Part shown: positions 1 to 7,707 of the stretch, in pieces | Position numbering within the stretch: position 1 is the first letter of the stretch | How the letters are laid out: the number at the start of each line of letters is the position of its first letter | Assembly (NCBI GenBank): GCA_017992475.1 | Contig: JAGOOO010000002.1 | Coordinates: 1 to 64,000 of the forward strand | DNA from: Caldisericia bacterium | GTDB taxonomy: Bacteria > Caldisericota > Caldisericia > JAAYUI01 | Reading direction: 5' to 3' | DNA: 64,000 nucleotides | The notes under the pieces: generated by a model | Databases searched by the model: none | What the model was told of the DNA's origin: nothing | The model's input: the letters and a program-made list of their open reading frames with translations, nothing else | Translations under genes and position numbers: made by a program

Positions 1-113
1 GCGCAATCCTCGAATGCGTCACAGTCACCCTTTCCAAAACCAAGCCCGTTGAGCTTTCCATGGCGAAACACTGCCACCATTGGACCCCAGCTTGTTTTGA
101 GGGTTTGTCTCAT
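1..113 (-). CDS. Partial unidentified protein, N-terminal 37 codons
   Basis: This is the 5' end of a gene that leaves the window on the left. Its ATG overlaps the TGA of the lipoprotein gene before it (ATGA), and GGGAG sits about six bases upstream, so translation is probably coupled. The visible peptide begins MRQTLKTSWGPMVAVFRHGK and ends in a Cys/Asp-rich stretch (GKGDCDAFEDC). It shows no signal peptide. I do not recognise the family from this short piece. The open frame, the Shine-Dalgarno sequence and the overlap are what support calling it a gene. Confidence 0.5.
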   Translation of the reverse strand, partial: MRQTLKTSWGPMVAVFRHGKLNGLGFGKGDCDAFEDC

Positions 114-907
114 TTTGTCTCCCAGCTATCTAGAACGAGGGTGAAGGTCGTCTTTGGCGGTTCCCAGCCAGCCGGTTTCTTGGGGTTTGAATCTGGGTAT
201 GCCAGGAAACCCATGTCTTGCTCATATCTTATTAATCTGTTGGTTTCCATATCATACCATACCCTTTCAACGATCTCGTTGCACCTTATTCCAGCGGCCC
301 AGGCATTGTATTTCTTGCCCCTGACTTCCAGCTTTGTTGTTCCACCCATCCATATCATGCCCTGTGTTGGTTCTGCTGTTCGGTTGGCAAAGTATGTGAA
401 CAGCCTTTGTTTGTCTTTTTCATAGCCAAGCGTTGGCGTAAACCACATTACAGAATCTTCATCGTGGAATTCTTCATAGAATTTTACTTCTTTGCTATAT
501 GAACCGTTTGGATATTTGTTTGTCCAGCTGACATTTTTCTCTCCATATTTTGATTCGGTCTCGTTGAATCCATTCATTGTGCCTTTCCATTCCATCTTAA
601 AGTAGGAATAAAGTGGCTTCCATGAGTTGGCATTAACTATTGAGGTAGTTTTCGATTTTATTTCGAAATCCTGGGGTTGGCGTGGATCTTTATAGGTATA
701 ATTGGCATCACTCTCTATTGTAAGGCTTTTTTGCCCTTCATAGACGCCTTCTTTGAACGTGTAAATCATTTTTCCAACATTTATATCATCTATAAAAATC
801 TGGTATGTGGCCTTGGTTCCATTGCTGTAAAGCTTGTCGGTTGGGACACCTTGCCCGCATGAAGTCAGCATGATTGCTGCCAGTACCAGGAATGCCATTT
901 TTTTCAT
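110..907 (-). CDS. Putative secreted lipoprotein of unknown function
   Basis: A 265-residue protein with an N-terminal signal peptide ending in a lipobox (LTSC, Cys at about residue 17), so it is predicted to be lipid-anchored outside the cytoplasmic membrane. The rest is beta-rich, with many aromatic residues and phrases such as SLTIESDANYTY and NRLIRYEQDMG. This resembles proteins annotated as DUF3108-like, a weak family impression only. AGGAGG lies about ten bases upstream of the ATG. It is the first gene of a unit continuing into the partial gene at 1..113. It is divergent from the stalk protein at 995, with a possible TTGACC box at 951..956 on the minus strand. No catalytic motif is visible. 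Confidence 0.75.
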   Translation of the reverse strand: MKKMAFLVLAAIMLTSCGQGVPTDKLYSNGTKATYQIFIDDINVGKMIYTFKEGVYEGQKSLTIESDANYTYKDPRQPQDFEIKSKTTSIVNANSWKPLYSYFKMEWKGTMNGFNETESKYGEKNVSWTNKYPNGSYSKEVKFYEEFHDEDSVMWFTPTLGYEKDKQRLFTYFANRTAEPTQGMIWMGGTTKLEVRGKKYNAWAAGIRCNEIVERVWYDMETNRLIRYEQDMGFLAYPDSNPKKPAGWEPPKTTFTLVLDSWETK

Positions 908-959
908 ATCAATCGAACCTCCTGTTAAAGGTTATCATTGCACCCTACCTGGTCAAGGC

Positions 960-988
960 TTGAAAGGTTCCCGAAACAAATGGATAAT
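960..988 (+). promoter_or_regulatory. Sigma70-type promoter for a leaderless gene (start 995)
   Basis: TTGAAA at 960..965, a 17-base spacer, and GATAAT at 983..988 lie only six bases before the ATG at 995. Transcription would begin at or next to the start codon, leaving no room for a ribosome binding site. Confidence 0.55.
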
Positions 989-994
989 TCATCC

Positions 995-3067
995 ATGAGA
1001 CGTTTGTCTGCTTTCCTTGTGGTGTTGGCAATTTCACAATCTTTTTGTTTTGCTGGCGGTATTTCATCGGCACCATTTCCGTTCAAAAAAACCTGTATTG
1101 TAGAACTGGCAACGTCTGTAAACTGCAGCTATTGCCCTGTTGCGGAGAAGGCGCTCAAGGAGCTGGAATCTGAAAATGATCTATCCGATATGGTGATTTT
1201 TGCCCACCACTACAAAGATTCGCTTTCGTGCTATGGTGGCAATTCGAGAATGGCAGAGTATGGGGTGAATGCCACTCCAATAGCGATCTTTAATGGCCAG
1301 GACTACTATGTTGGTGGTGATCCCAACTGCAAAGACCGCTACAGGCAGAAAATATCCGACCAGCTTTCGCAAACCAGCCCTTTCCTTGTGCATTTAATGG
1401 GCAAGATAGAGAAAAGCAAACTTAGTCTGACCGCCTGGGTTGTTGCCTGGGAATACCTCCCTCCGGATGTCAATTACACATTTCTGGTTGGCCGTCTAGA
1501 CACAAAAACTGATGGAAGGCATTATCCTTGGGTAACCAGAGATGTGGTGCCAAAACCTACTGGGACTCCGATAAAATTCTCAAACTTTTCGGTGACCAGA
1601 TTTGAAGCTACTTACGACCTGCTTTCCATACCAGAAGATGAGGTCTTTGCATCTTTTGTGCTTGAATCTTTTGCTAAAAAAAATATTTTTCAGGTGGCAT
1701 CATGGCGTCCCGGGTGCCTGCAAGCAAGCTCATTTGAGCCATCGCTTGGCCTGAAGCTTGATACTTCCCCATCTTCTGTGACGATATCTTTCCCCACTGG
1801 CAAAAAGCTTGAAAAAATCGGGAAAGTTACCTTCGTGGATTCAAAGGGCAAGAACTACCAAGTTGTGCCGAAGCTTGATGGTGAAAAAGCGATTTTTACA
1901 CCATCGGGCAAATTGCCTGATGGAACATATCTTCTTTATATCGCGTCTGGGAAAGATGGCCTTTCCTCCGGCAGTTCAATCCTCAATTCGCCAGCATTCC
2001 TTTTCTTCAAAGTGGAAGAAAAAACGACTGTTCCAGACCCTCCTGAACCTCCGCCAACCAAACCTGCAAAGCTCCTGGTCGAGAAACTTGGTTTTGATCT
2101 TGGCGAGATACCGCGCAAGTCAGGACGTGAGCTGTATTTTGACATCAAGAACGAGGGTGATGAAAAGCTTTCTGGCAAGGTTGCCGTTGATTGTGAGTGG
2201 CTCTCTGTTGAACCATCGACCTTTGATAATGCGCCTGCCACAATAAAATGCACGGTGGATACGGAAAAAATGAGACCAGGGGTTGATGAATCATGCATTA
2301 TTTCAATAACCTCGAACGGTGGTGATGCAACAATTGGGGTCAAAGCTAGAACACACATGCTTCCGCCACTTCTTAACGTTGAACCAGCAGAGCTGAATTT
2401 TGGGGAGAATCTCGACAAGATCATAACTTTCGAAGTCAAAAACCTTGGCGAGTCAGTTATCTCTGGGACTGCCAAAAGCGCCCAATCATGGCTGTCAATT
2501 ACGCCTGAGGAATTCGGTGGAGACACCAATATCAATGTATCGATCAACAAAGCCGAAATACCCAAATTTGAAGAACCAGGCAAACATACAATTGAAGGTA
2601 CGATAGTTGTTGAGACAAACGGCGGGCTCATTGAAATCAAAGTGAAAGCGATTGTTGTTGTCGAGAAACAGCCAATTGTGATTGAATTGATGGTTGGGAC
2701 CCCGTTTGCAGTTGTTGATGGTAAAACCAAGCTCCTCCAAGCTCCTCCAATGATTGTATCCGGAAGAACCCTTGTTCCATTGAGGTTTGTTGCAGAAACT
2801 TTTGGTGGTCAGGTCCTGTGGGATCAGGCCACAAAAACAACCACGCTGAAATTTGAATCGAAAAAGGTTGAGATTTCTTTGCGTTCTGGCGAGGCAAAGG
2901 CCACAATAAAAGATGAAACGGGAGTCAGAACAGTTGAACTTGTTCCAGGTCTGACAATAAAAAGTGGAACCAGTTTTGTCCCATTGAGATTTTTCTCGGA
3001 AGTTCTGGGTGCGACTGTCGAGTGGTTTGCCCAGGAGAAGAGAATAAGGATAGTTTATTTGCCCTAG
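995..3067 (+). CDS. Secreted thioredoxin-fold/Ig-like/copper amine oxidase N-terminal (stalk) domain protein
   Basis: About 690 residues. A signal peptide (MRRLSAFLVVLAISQSFCFA) is followed by a thioredoxin-like segment with the pair NCSYCPVAEKAL near residue 40, similar to Omp28-like redox domains. Two Ig-like/BACON-type repeats start near residues 361 and 461 (LGFDLGEI..., ELNFGEN...). The C-terminal copper-amine-oxidase-N 'stalk' domain starts near 566 and carries the paired signature SGRTLVPLRFVAE / GTSFVPLRFFSE. The domain order suggests an extracellular, surface-exposed protein. I chose the start at 995 rather than the in-frame ATGs at 938 or 980 because it begins a classical signal peptide directly behind a promoter. 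Its stop codon shares the bases CTAG with the convergent minC stop. Confidence 0.8.
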   Translation: MRRLSAFLVVLAISQSFCFAGGISSAPFPFKKTCIVELATSVNCSYCPVAEKALKELESENDLSDMVIFAHHYKDSLSCYGGNSRMAEYGVNATPIAIFNGQDYYVGGDPNCKDRYRQKISDQLSQTSPFLVHLMGKIEKSKLSLTAWVVAWEYLPPDVNYTFLVGRLDTKTDGRHYPWVTRDVVPKPTGTPIKFSNFSVTRFEATYDLLSIPEDEVFASFVLESFAKKNIFQVASWRPGCLQASSFEPSLGLKLDTSPSSVTISFPTGKKLEKIGKVTFVDSKGKNYQVVPKLDGEKAIFTPSGKLPDGTYLLYIASGKDGLSSGSSILNSPAFLFFKVEEKTTVPDPPEPPPTKPAKLLVEKLGFDLGEIPRKSGRELYFDIKNEGDEKLSGKVAVDCEWLSVEPSTFDNAPATIKCTVDTEKMRPGVDESCIISITSNGGDATIGVKARTHMLPPLLNVEPAELNFGENLDKIITFEVKNLGESVISGTAKSAQSWLSITPEEFGGDTNINVSINKAEIPKFEEPGKHTIEGTIVVETNGGLIEIKVKAIVVVEKQPIVIELMVGTPFAVVDGKTKLLQAPPMIVSGRTLVPLRFVAETFGGQVLWDQATKTTTLKFESKKVEISLRSGEAKATIKDETGVRTVELVPGLTIKSGTSFVPLRFFSEVLGATVEWFAQEKRIRIVYLP

Positions 3068-3729
3068 CGGACGCTTACTACAACTATCGAATCACCTTCA
3101 ATGAAGGCTTTTTGAGTTCTGAGCTCCCTCTTTAGGCCCTGGGCCGATGGTGAAACCGCCACTTTGTCTGCAATTCTTAGTTGGACCGGCTCAAAATCCA
3201 TTGCAATGATGTAGGATTCTCTATTTCCTTTGCAGCCGGCACAAACCCTTCCCCTGACTGCGCCCATGACGAAAACATTGCCTGTTGCAACAACCTCGGC
3301 CCCTGGGTTCACGTCTCCAGCAACAACTATATCACCTTCATATTCGACTGACTGCCCAGCCCTGAGAGTGTGGGAAATGACTTTGGTATTGCAGAGCTGC
3401 GGGCCTGTCTTGAAGAGTTTATCTTCCTCAATTTTTGGTTTTTCTTCTTCGCCCTGTACAGGAATGAGCGGAGCAACGTCGACGCCATACTTTAGTTTTA
3501 GCGATGACCTGAAGTAGTCGAATTCGTCTTTTGTGAATGCCCTTTCCTTTAGCGAAACCATGATCTGGTTTCCAGAGAAAAAACTTTTTGCTGACTTGAT
3601 TTTTTGTTCCAGTTTTGAGAACAGCCTCACCAAGTCATATTTTTCATCGACGATCACGTTCACGCCGTCTATTGTTCCCTTGATTGTGACGGCATCATCC
3701 GGAATGGCTTTTCTTGGCATGGTGGCCAT
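3064..3729 (-). CDS. minC: Septum site-determining protein MinC
   Basis: About 221 residues. The N-terminal domain opens with VTIKGTIDGVNVIVDE. The C-terminal beta-helix has the hallmark GDVNPGAEVVATGNVFVMG, then GRVCAGCKGN and a hydrophobic end (QLRIADKVAVSP). MinC inhibits FtsZ ring formation away from mid-cell, normally recruited to the membrane by MinD. No minD or minE lies in this window. The start at 3729 sits five bases after the maf stop; longer in-frame starts overlap maf and have no ribosome site. It is the last gene of the nfnA-nfnB-amrS-maf-minC run. Confidence 0.88.
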   Translation of the reverse strand: MATMPRKAIPDDAVTIKGTIDGVNVIVDEKYDLVRLFSKLEQKIKSAKSFFSGNQIMVSLKERAFTKDEFDYFRSSLKLKYGVDVAPLIPVQGEEEKPKIEEDKLFKTGPQLCNTKVISHTLRAGQSVEYEGDIVVAGDVNPGAEVVATGNVFVMGAVRGRVCAGCKGNRESYIIAMDFEPVQLRIADKVAVSPSAQGLKRELRTQKAFIEGDSIVVVSVR

Positions 3730-3734
3730 GTATT

Positions 3735-4325
3735 CTACATCAACCCTCTGTCCGAAGCAAGTGACATCAGCTCCACCACACATGATAGCGGAAGTCCCAT
3801 GACATTGTCCAGTGGCCCGTCAATTCCGCTGACGAGAAGCCATCCCTTCTCCTGGATGCCATAAGCACCGGCTTTGTCCAGCGTGTTGACGTCTCTGATG
3901 TATGATTCGATTGTTTCCTCGCCGAAATTCTTGAATGTTACCTTTGATTCCTGGGTTTTTGAGAGCGGAGAAAACTCTTGCCCTATGATTGTTACACAAG
4001 ACAACACTGAGTGTGTTTTTCCGGAAAGTTCCCGGAGATATTCCTTTGCCTGTTTCTTGTCTGCGGGTTTCCCATAAACCTTTTCGCCAATACATACCAC
4101 CGTGTCGCAAGCGATGACAATTTTGTCAGGGTGATTTGCAAATACAGCCAAGGCCTTCTTTTGAGAGTTGTGTTTGATCGTAAATTCCGCGCTGGAGAAA
4201 TTCTTTTCTTCAACGTCGGCATTTATTGCAACAAAAGGAACACCAAGCAGTTTTAATAGTTCTATTCTTCTTGGTGACCCTGATGCTAGAATAATCCTAG
4301 CTTCTGTAAGATTTTCTTGTGTCAC
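3735..4325 (-). CDS. maf: Maf-family nucleoside triphosphate pyrophosphatase
   Basis: A 196-residue Maf/HAM1-fold enzyme, a house-cleaning pyrophosphatase that hydrolyses dTTP/UTP or modified NTPs. The substrate loop ILASGSPRRIELL is near residue 12. The catalytic segment ACDTVVCIGEKVYGKP is followed by the usual LRELSGKTHSV helix and a late KAGAYGIQEKG motif. The start is GTG and overlaps the end of the radical SAM gene by 29 bases, with an AGG about ten bases upstream. Its position immediately before minC is common for maf in bacteria and links it loosely to division. Confidence 0.9.
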   Translation of the reverse strand: MTQENLTEARIILASGSPRRIELLKLLGVPFVAINADVEEKNFSSAEFTIKHNSQKKALAVFANHPDKIVIACDTVVCIGEKVYGKPADKKQAKEYLRELSGKTHSVLSCVTIIGQEFSPLSKTQESKVTFKNFGEETIESYIRDVNTLDKAGAYGIQEKGWLLVSGIDGPLDNVMGLPLSCVVELMSLASDRGLM

Positions 4326-5337
4326 TTGTGACTATTCCTAACAGCTCCCCACACCTTGTGCATCTTCCCATTGCGGAGAGGTCCTGTTTTATTTTGTATC
4401 CCTCGCGCTCTATTATCAGGGCCTGGCACCTTGGGCAATACGTATTCTCACCCCTCTGGGTGTGGACATTGCCAATGTAAACATAGGAAAGGCCAACTTG
4501 TTTGCCTATTTTTTCAGCCATCTCCAGTGAAGGCAAGTTTGTTGGCATGAGGTGTCTGAAACGGAGCGCTGGATAAAACCTTGTTACGTGCCAGGGTACC
4601 TTCGGGCCGAGGTTGTCTCTTATCCAGGTAGCTATGGCTCTCAGCTCGCTTTCACTGTCATTGACAGTTGGGATGATGTTGGTCACGCATTCAACGTGCA
4701 TGCCCCACCTATCCCGTGCCCATACGGTGCCTTCAAGGATTTCTGATGGGTCAACACCCTTGATGCCTATGCGTCCCAGTGTTATGTCGGTCATTCCCTT
4801 GATGTCCACTCTGTAGGCATCGCAATATGGCCCGTAATAGTCAATTGATTCCTTGGTCGATGATCCGTTTGTGACAAGGACTGTATAGAGATCGTGCTTT
4901 TTTGCCAACTTGAAAACGTCCCTCACAAACTCTGGCCAAATGGCTGGCTCATTGTATGTGAACGCCATCCCGTCGGCGTTTTTTGCCAAAGCGTCGCTGA
5001 TCAGTTTTTCGGGTGATACTGCGTCTTCGTCCCTAAGGCCTGGGACAATGTGGGCTATTTCATAATTCTGGCACATTCCGCAGCCGAAATTACACCCCCA
5101 CCCACCGATTGAGTAAACGTGTGATCCAGGGAAAAAATGAAAAAGGGGCTTTTTTTCGATAGGGTCGAGCGCAATTGAGGAGATGTGTCCATAAGTCAGA
5201 GAGTAGAGTTTGCCACCTTCATTTTTCCTTGTTGCGCAGGCGCCTGTCCTGCCAATTGCGATTCTGCACCGCCTTATGCAGGCGGTGCAGACCACAGAAT
5301 TATCTTTGTCTTCAAGCCAAAGCTCGCAGAGCTTCAT
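4297..5337 (-). CDS. amrS: AmmeMemoRadiSam-type radical SAM enzyme (AmrS-like)
   Basis: A 346-residue radical SAM protein of the COG1180/PflA-like branch. The N-terminal cysteines (VVCTACIRRCRIAIG) precede the radical SAM cluster motif GCNFGCGMCQN near residue 80. A C-terminal rubredoxin-like knuckle (CPRCQALII... and CTRCGELLG) completes the pattern typical of AmrS. AmrS is usually found with AMMECR1 and MEMO proteins; neither is in this window, and the modified substrate is not established. AGGAG precedes the ATG and only six bases separate it from nfnB. I am sure of the superfamily, less sure of the AmrS subgroup against a generic PflA-like activase. Confidence 0.82.
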   Translation of the reverse strand: MKLCELWLEDKDNSVVCTACIRRCRIAIGRTGACATRKNEGGKLYSLTYGHISSIALDPIEKKPLFHFFPGSHVYSIGGWGCNFGCGMCQNYEIAHIVPGLRDEDAVSPEKLISDALAKNADGMAFTYNEPAIWPEFVRDVFKLAKKHDLYTVLVTNGSSTKESIDYYGPYCDAYRVDIKGMTDITLGRIGIKGVDPSEILEGTVWARDRWGMHVECVTNIIPTVNDSESELRAIATWIRDNLGPKVPWHVTRFYPALRFRHLMPTNLPSLEMAEKIGKQVGLSYVYIGNVHTQRGENTYCPRCQALIIEREGYKIKQDLSAMGRCTRCGELLGIVTSDTRKSYRS

Positions 5338-5343
5338 TTTCTC

Positions 5344-6738
5344 CTATTTGACGTTTGCTTTTATATATTCGTCGATTGAACGTGCGGCGATTTTTCCAGC
5401 GCCCATTGCCTGTATGACGGTTGCAGACCCTGTTACTGCATCTCCGCCACCGAACACACCTGGCATGGTCGTCTGGTACTTGTCGTCAACGATAAGATTG
5501 CCATGCTTGGCAGTTTTCAGTTCCGGGGTTGTTTGGGCTATGAGCGGGTTTGGCGAAGTTCCGAGTGCAATTATGACTGTATCGAGTTCCACGGTGAACT
5601 CGGAGCCTGGTATCGGCTCCGGGCGGCACCTTCCAGAAGCATCCGGCTCACAGAGCCTCATTTTGACACATTTCATGCCTGTGACTTTGCCTTTTTCGTC
5701 AGCAAGGATTTCGAGTGGGTTTGTGAGCCAGTTGAATTCTACCCCTTCTTCCTGGGCATGGTGGTATTCTTCAACCCTGGCTGTCATTTCGTTGGATGTC
5801 CTGCGGTATACAATCATTGCTTTTTCAGCACCAAGCCTCAGGGCTGTCCTTACCGAGTCCATTGCAACGTTTCCACAACCTACGACAGCAACCCTTTTGC
5901 CCAGCCACACTGGGGTGTCAAAATTTGGGAATTTGTAGGCTTTCATAAGGTTGACCCTAGTCAGGTACTCATTGGCGGAAAATACCCCGTTAGAATTCTC
6001 GCCAGGGATGTTCAGGAAGGATGGGAGTCCTGCCCCCGACCCTATGAATACTGCCTTGTAGCCTCCATCAAACAGCTCTTTTATGGTGGTAGATTTGCCG
6101 ATCAGGACATCCATTTTTATCTGTACTCCGAGGTTTTTGACGTAATTGACCTCGGTTTCAATAATGTTTCTGGGGAGTCTGAATGGAGGAATCCCGTAAG
6201 ATAGGACCCCGCCTGGCTTGTGTAGTGCCTCGAATATAGTCACTTCATAGCCCATCCTGGCGAGATCGGCGGCGCATGTAAGGCTGGATGGACCAGCACC
6301 GACAACTGCAACCTTGAGCCCGTTTTTGACTGGCGCTTCGGGTGCTTTTACGCCATCTCTTATCTCCTGGTCGGCAACAAACCTTTCAAGTTTTCCAATA
6401 GAAACAGGATCACCCTTCACTCCAAGCGTGCATTTTGCCTCGCACTGGGACTCCTGCGGGCAAACCCTGCCGCAAATGCCTGGGAGGTTGTTCTTTTCCT
6501 TGTTCTTGGCGATGGCGCCCTTGAAGTCGCCTTCTGATATCAATTTTATAAATTCTGGTATATAGACCTCAACTGGACAACCAGCTACGCAAGGCCTGTT
6601 TTTGCACTGAAGGCAGCGCTTTGCTTCTTCGATTGCCTGCTCAGCCGTATAGCCAAGGTTTACCTCTTCAAAATTTCTTGCCCTTTCTTTTGGGTCTCTC
6701 TCGGACGTTGGCACCCTTTTGAAGTTTATTTGTGGCAT
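5344..6738 (-). CDS. nfnB: NfnB-type NADPH-dependent ferredoxin:NADP oxidoreductase large subunit (GltD-like)
   Basis: About 464 residues, homologous to the glutamate synthase small subunit. The N-terminal iron-sulfur domain has CLQCKNRPCVAGCPV and CGRVCPQESQCEAKC. The FAD site VVGAGPSSLTCA and the NADPH site VVGCGNVAMDS follow, with a late GGGDAVTGSATVIQAM FAD motif. Paired with the adjacent small subunit, it should form the flavin-bifurcating NfnAB enzyme that couples reduced ferredoxin plus NADH to NADPH formation. The start at 6738 is chosen because AGGAGGG lies six bases upstream; it overlaps nfnA by 13 bases. A free-standing GltA-type glutamate synthase is less likely, since no large gltB is nearby. 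Confidence 0.9.
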   Translation of the reverse strand: MPQINFKRVPTSERDPKERARNFEEVNLGYTAEQAIEEAKRCLQCKNRPCVAGCPVEVYIPEFIKLISEGDFKGAIAKNKEKNNLPGICGRVCPQESQCEAKCTLGVKGDPVSIGKLERFVADQEIRDGVKAPEAPVKNGLKVAVVGAGPSSLTCAADLARMGYEVTIFEALHKPGGVLSYGIPPFRLPRNIIETEVNYVKNLGVQIKMDVLIGKSTTIKELFDGGYKAVFIGSGAGLPSFLNIPGENSNGVFSANEYLTRVNLMKAYKFPNFDTPVWLGKRVAVVGCGNVAMDSVRTALRLGAEKAMIVYRRTSNEMTARVEEYHHAQEEGVEFNWLTNPLEILADEKGKVTGMKCVKMRLCEPDASGRCRPEPIPGSEFTVELDTVIIALGTSPNPLIAQTTPELKTAKHGNLIVDDKYQTTMPGVFGGGDAVTGSATVIQAMGAGKIAARSIDEYIKANVK

Positions 6739-7568
6739 TTGCAGCCCTCCTTTTGCCAAAGCCCAAGCGACTGCTGTTCCATCTCCTTGAACATTGCAAG
6801 GCGCTTCATCAGAAGGTCAAAATCAACCTGGTGTCCGTCGAAGTCCGGTCCATCGACGCACCCGAATTTTGTGACCCCGCCAACGCTTACCCTACAAGCT
6901 CCACACATACCTGTTCCATCGACCATGATGGGGTTTAGTGAAACATAGGTTTTGACTTCATAAGGTTTTGTTGCTTTTGCAACTTCGCGCATCATGATCA
7001 CTGGGCCAACGCTGAATACCACGTCTGCCTTGTCGACACCCTGCAAAAGCTCGGCCAGCGGCCCTGTTACGAGGCCTTTCTTGCCGTACGAGCCATCGTC
7101 TGTTGTGACGATGAGTTCATGTGATGCGGCCCTCATTTCGTCCTCAAAGAATACAAGGTCTTTGCATCTTGAGCCAATGATTGATGTGACCTGGACACCC
7201 ATGGCCTTGAGTTCTTTTGCGATTGGGTGGATGCAGGCTATACCAACGCCACCGCCAACGCAAATAGCCTTTTTGAATCCGTCCAGATGGGTTGGAGTGC
7301 CAAGAGGACCAATAATGTCCGTTATGGCATCACCCTTTTCAAAACAGTGCAGTCTGTTTGTGGTTGTCCCGATTGCCTGGACGACTATTTTGATTCGCCC
7401 AGTCTTTGGGTCCGTGTCGGCAAGAGTTATTGGTATTCTCTCGCCTTCTTCGTCGAGCCTCAGTATCACAAATTGTCCCGGCCTGGCTTTTTTCGCGACA
7501 AGCGGAGCCTCGAAGACGTATTCACAAATTTTGTCTGCAAGGTCCCTTTTCTCAAGAATGGTAAACAA
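6726..7568 (-). CDS. nfnA: NfnA-type ferredoxin-NADP reductase small subunit
   Basis: About 280 residues with a ferredoxin reductase fold. The FAD motif (ARPGQFVILRLDEEGERIPITLAD) and the NAD motif (AICVGGGVGIACIHP) precede a C-terminal [2Fe-2S] cysteine cluster (GTGMCGACRVSVGG...FGCVDGP). This matches the small Nfn subunit and its PyrK-like relatives. I place the start at the TTG at 7568: it gives the family's usual length and has AAAGGGGGTG just upstream. The upstream in-frame extension to 7778 looks non-coding and covers the promoter. The gene leads the nfnA-nfnB-amrS-maf-minC run. Confidence 0.87.
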   Translation of the reverse strand: MFTILEKRDLADKICEYVFEAPLVAKKARPGQFVILRLDEEGERIPITLADTDPKTGRIKIVVQAIGTTTNRLHCFEKGDAITDIIGPLGTPTHLDGFKKAICVGGGVGIACIHPIAKELKAMGVQVTSIIGSRCKDLVFFEDEMRAASHELIVTTDDGSYGKKGLVTGPLAELLQGVDKADVVFSVGPVIMMREVAKATKPYEVKTYVSLNPIMVDGTGMCGACRVSVGGVTKFGCVDGPDFDGHQVDFDLLMKRLAMFKEMEQQSLGLWQKEGCKCHK

Positions 7569-7605
7569 CGCACACCCCCTTTGGTTTTGTTTACAACCGG
7601 AAGTA

Positions 7606-7634
7606 AGTATAGATTTTGGCGGGTTTATTGTCCA
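7606..7634 (-). promoter_or_regulatory. Promoter of the nfnA operon
   Basis: On the minus strand, TGGACA (7629..7634) is followed by a 17-base spacer and TATACT (7606..7611). The predicted leader to the TTG start at 7568 is about 30 bases and contains the AAAGGGGG ribosome site, so this unit is not leaderless. Confidence 0.55.
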
Positions 7635-7694
7635 GTATGAAGCACCCAAAAAATGGCCTGCCAATTCGTGCAAGAATTTTAAACTACGGGGCGT

Positions 7695-7700
7695 TATAAT
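7695..7700 (+). promoter_or_regulatory. -10 box TATAAT seven bases before the M6 peptidase start
   Basis: A consensus TATAAT ends seven bases before the ATG at 7708, and there is no Shine-Dalgarno sequence. I see no convincing -35 box at the expected distance, so this is the weakest -35 in the leaderless set. Confidence 0.5.
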
Positions 7701-7707
7701 CCCTTTC

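Noticed and set aside
5344-7568. NADPH-dependent glutamate synthase
   Set aside because: The GltD-like gene is paired with an NfnA-type small subunit and there is no glutamate synthase large subunit.
6994-7707. 238-residue N-terminal extension of the M6 peptidase
   Set aside because: It is antisense to nfnA and its promoter; a classical signal peptide begins at 7708.
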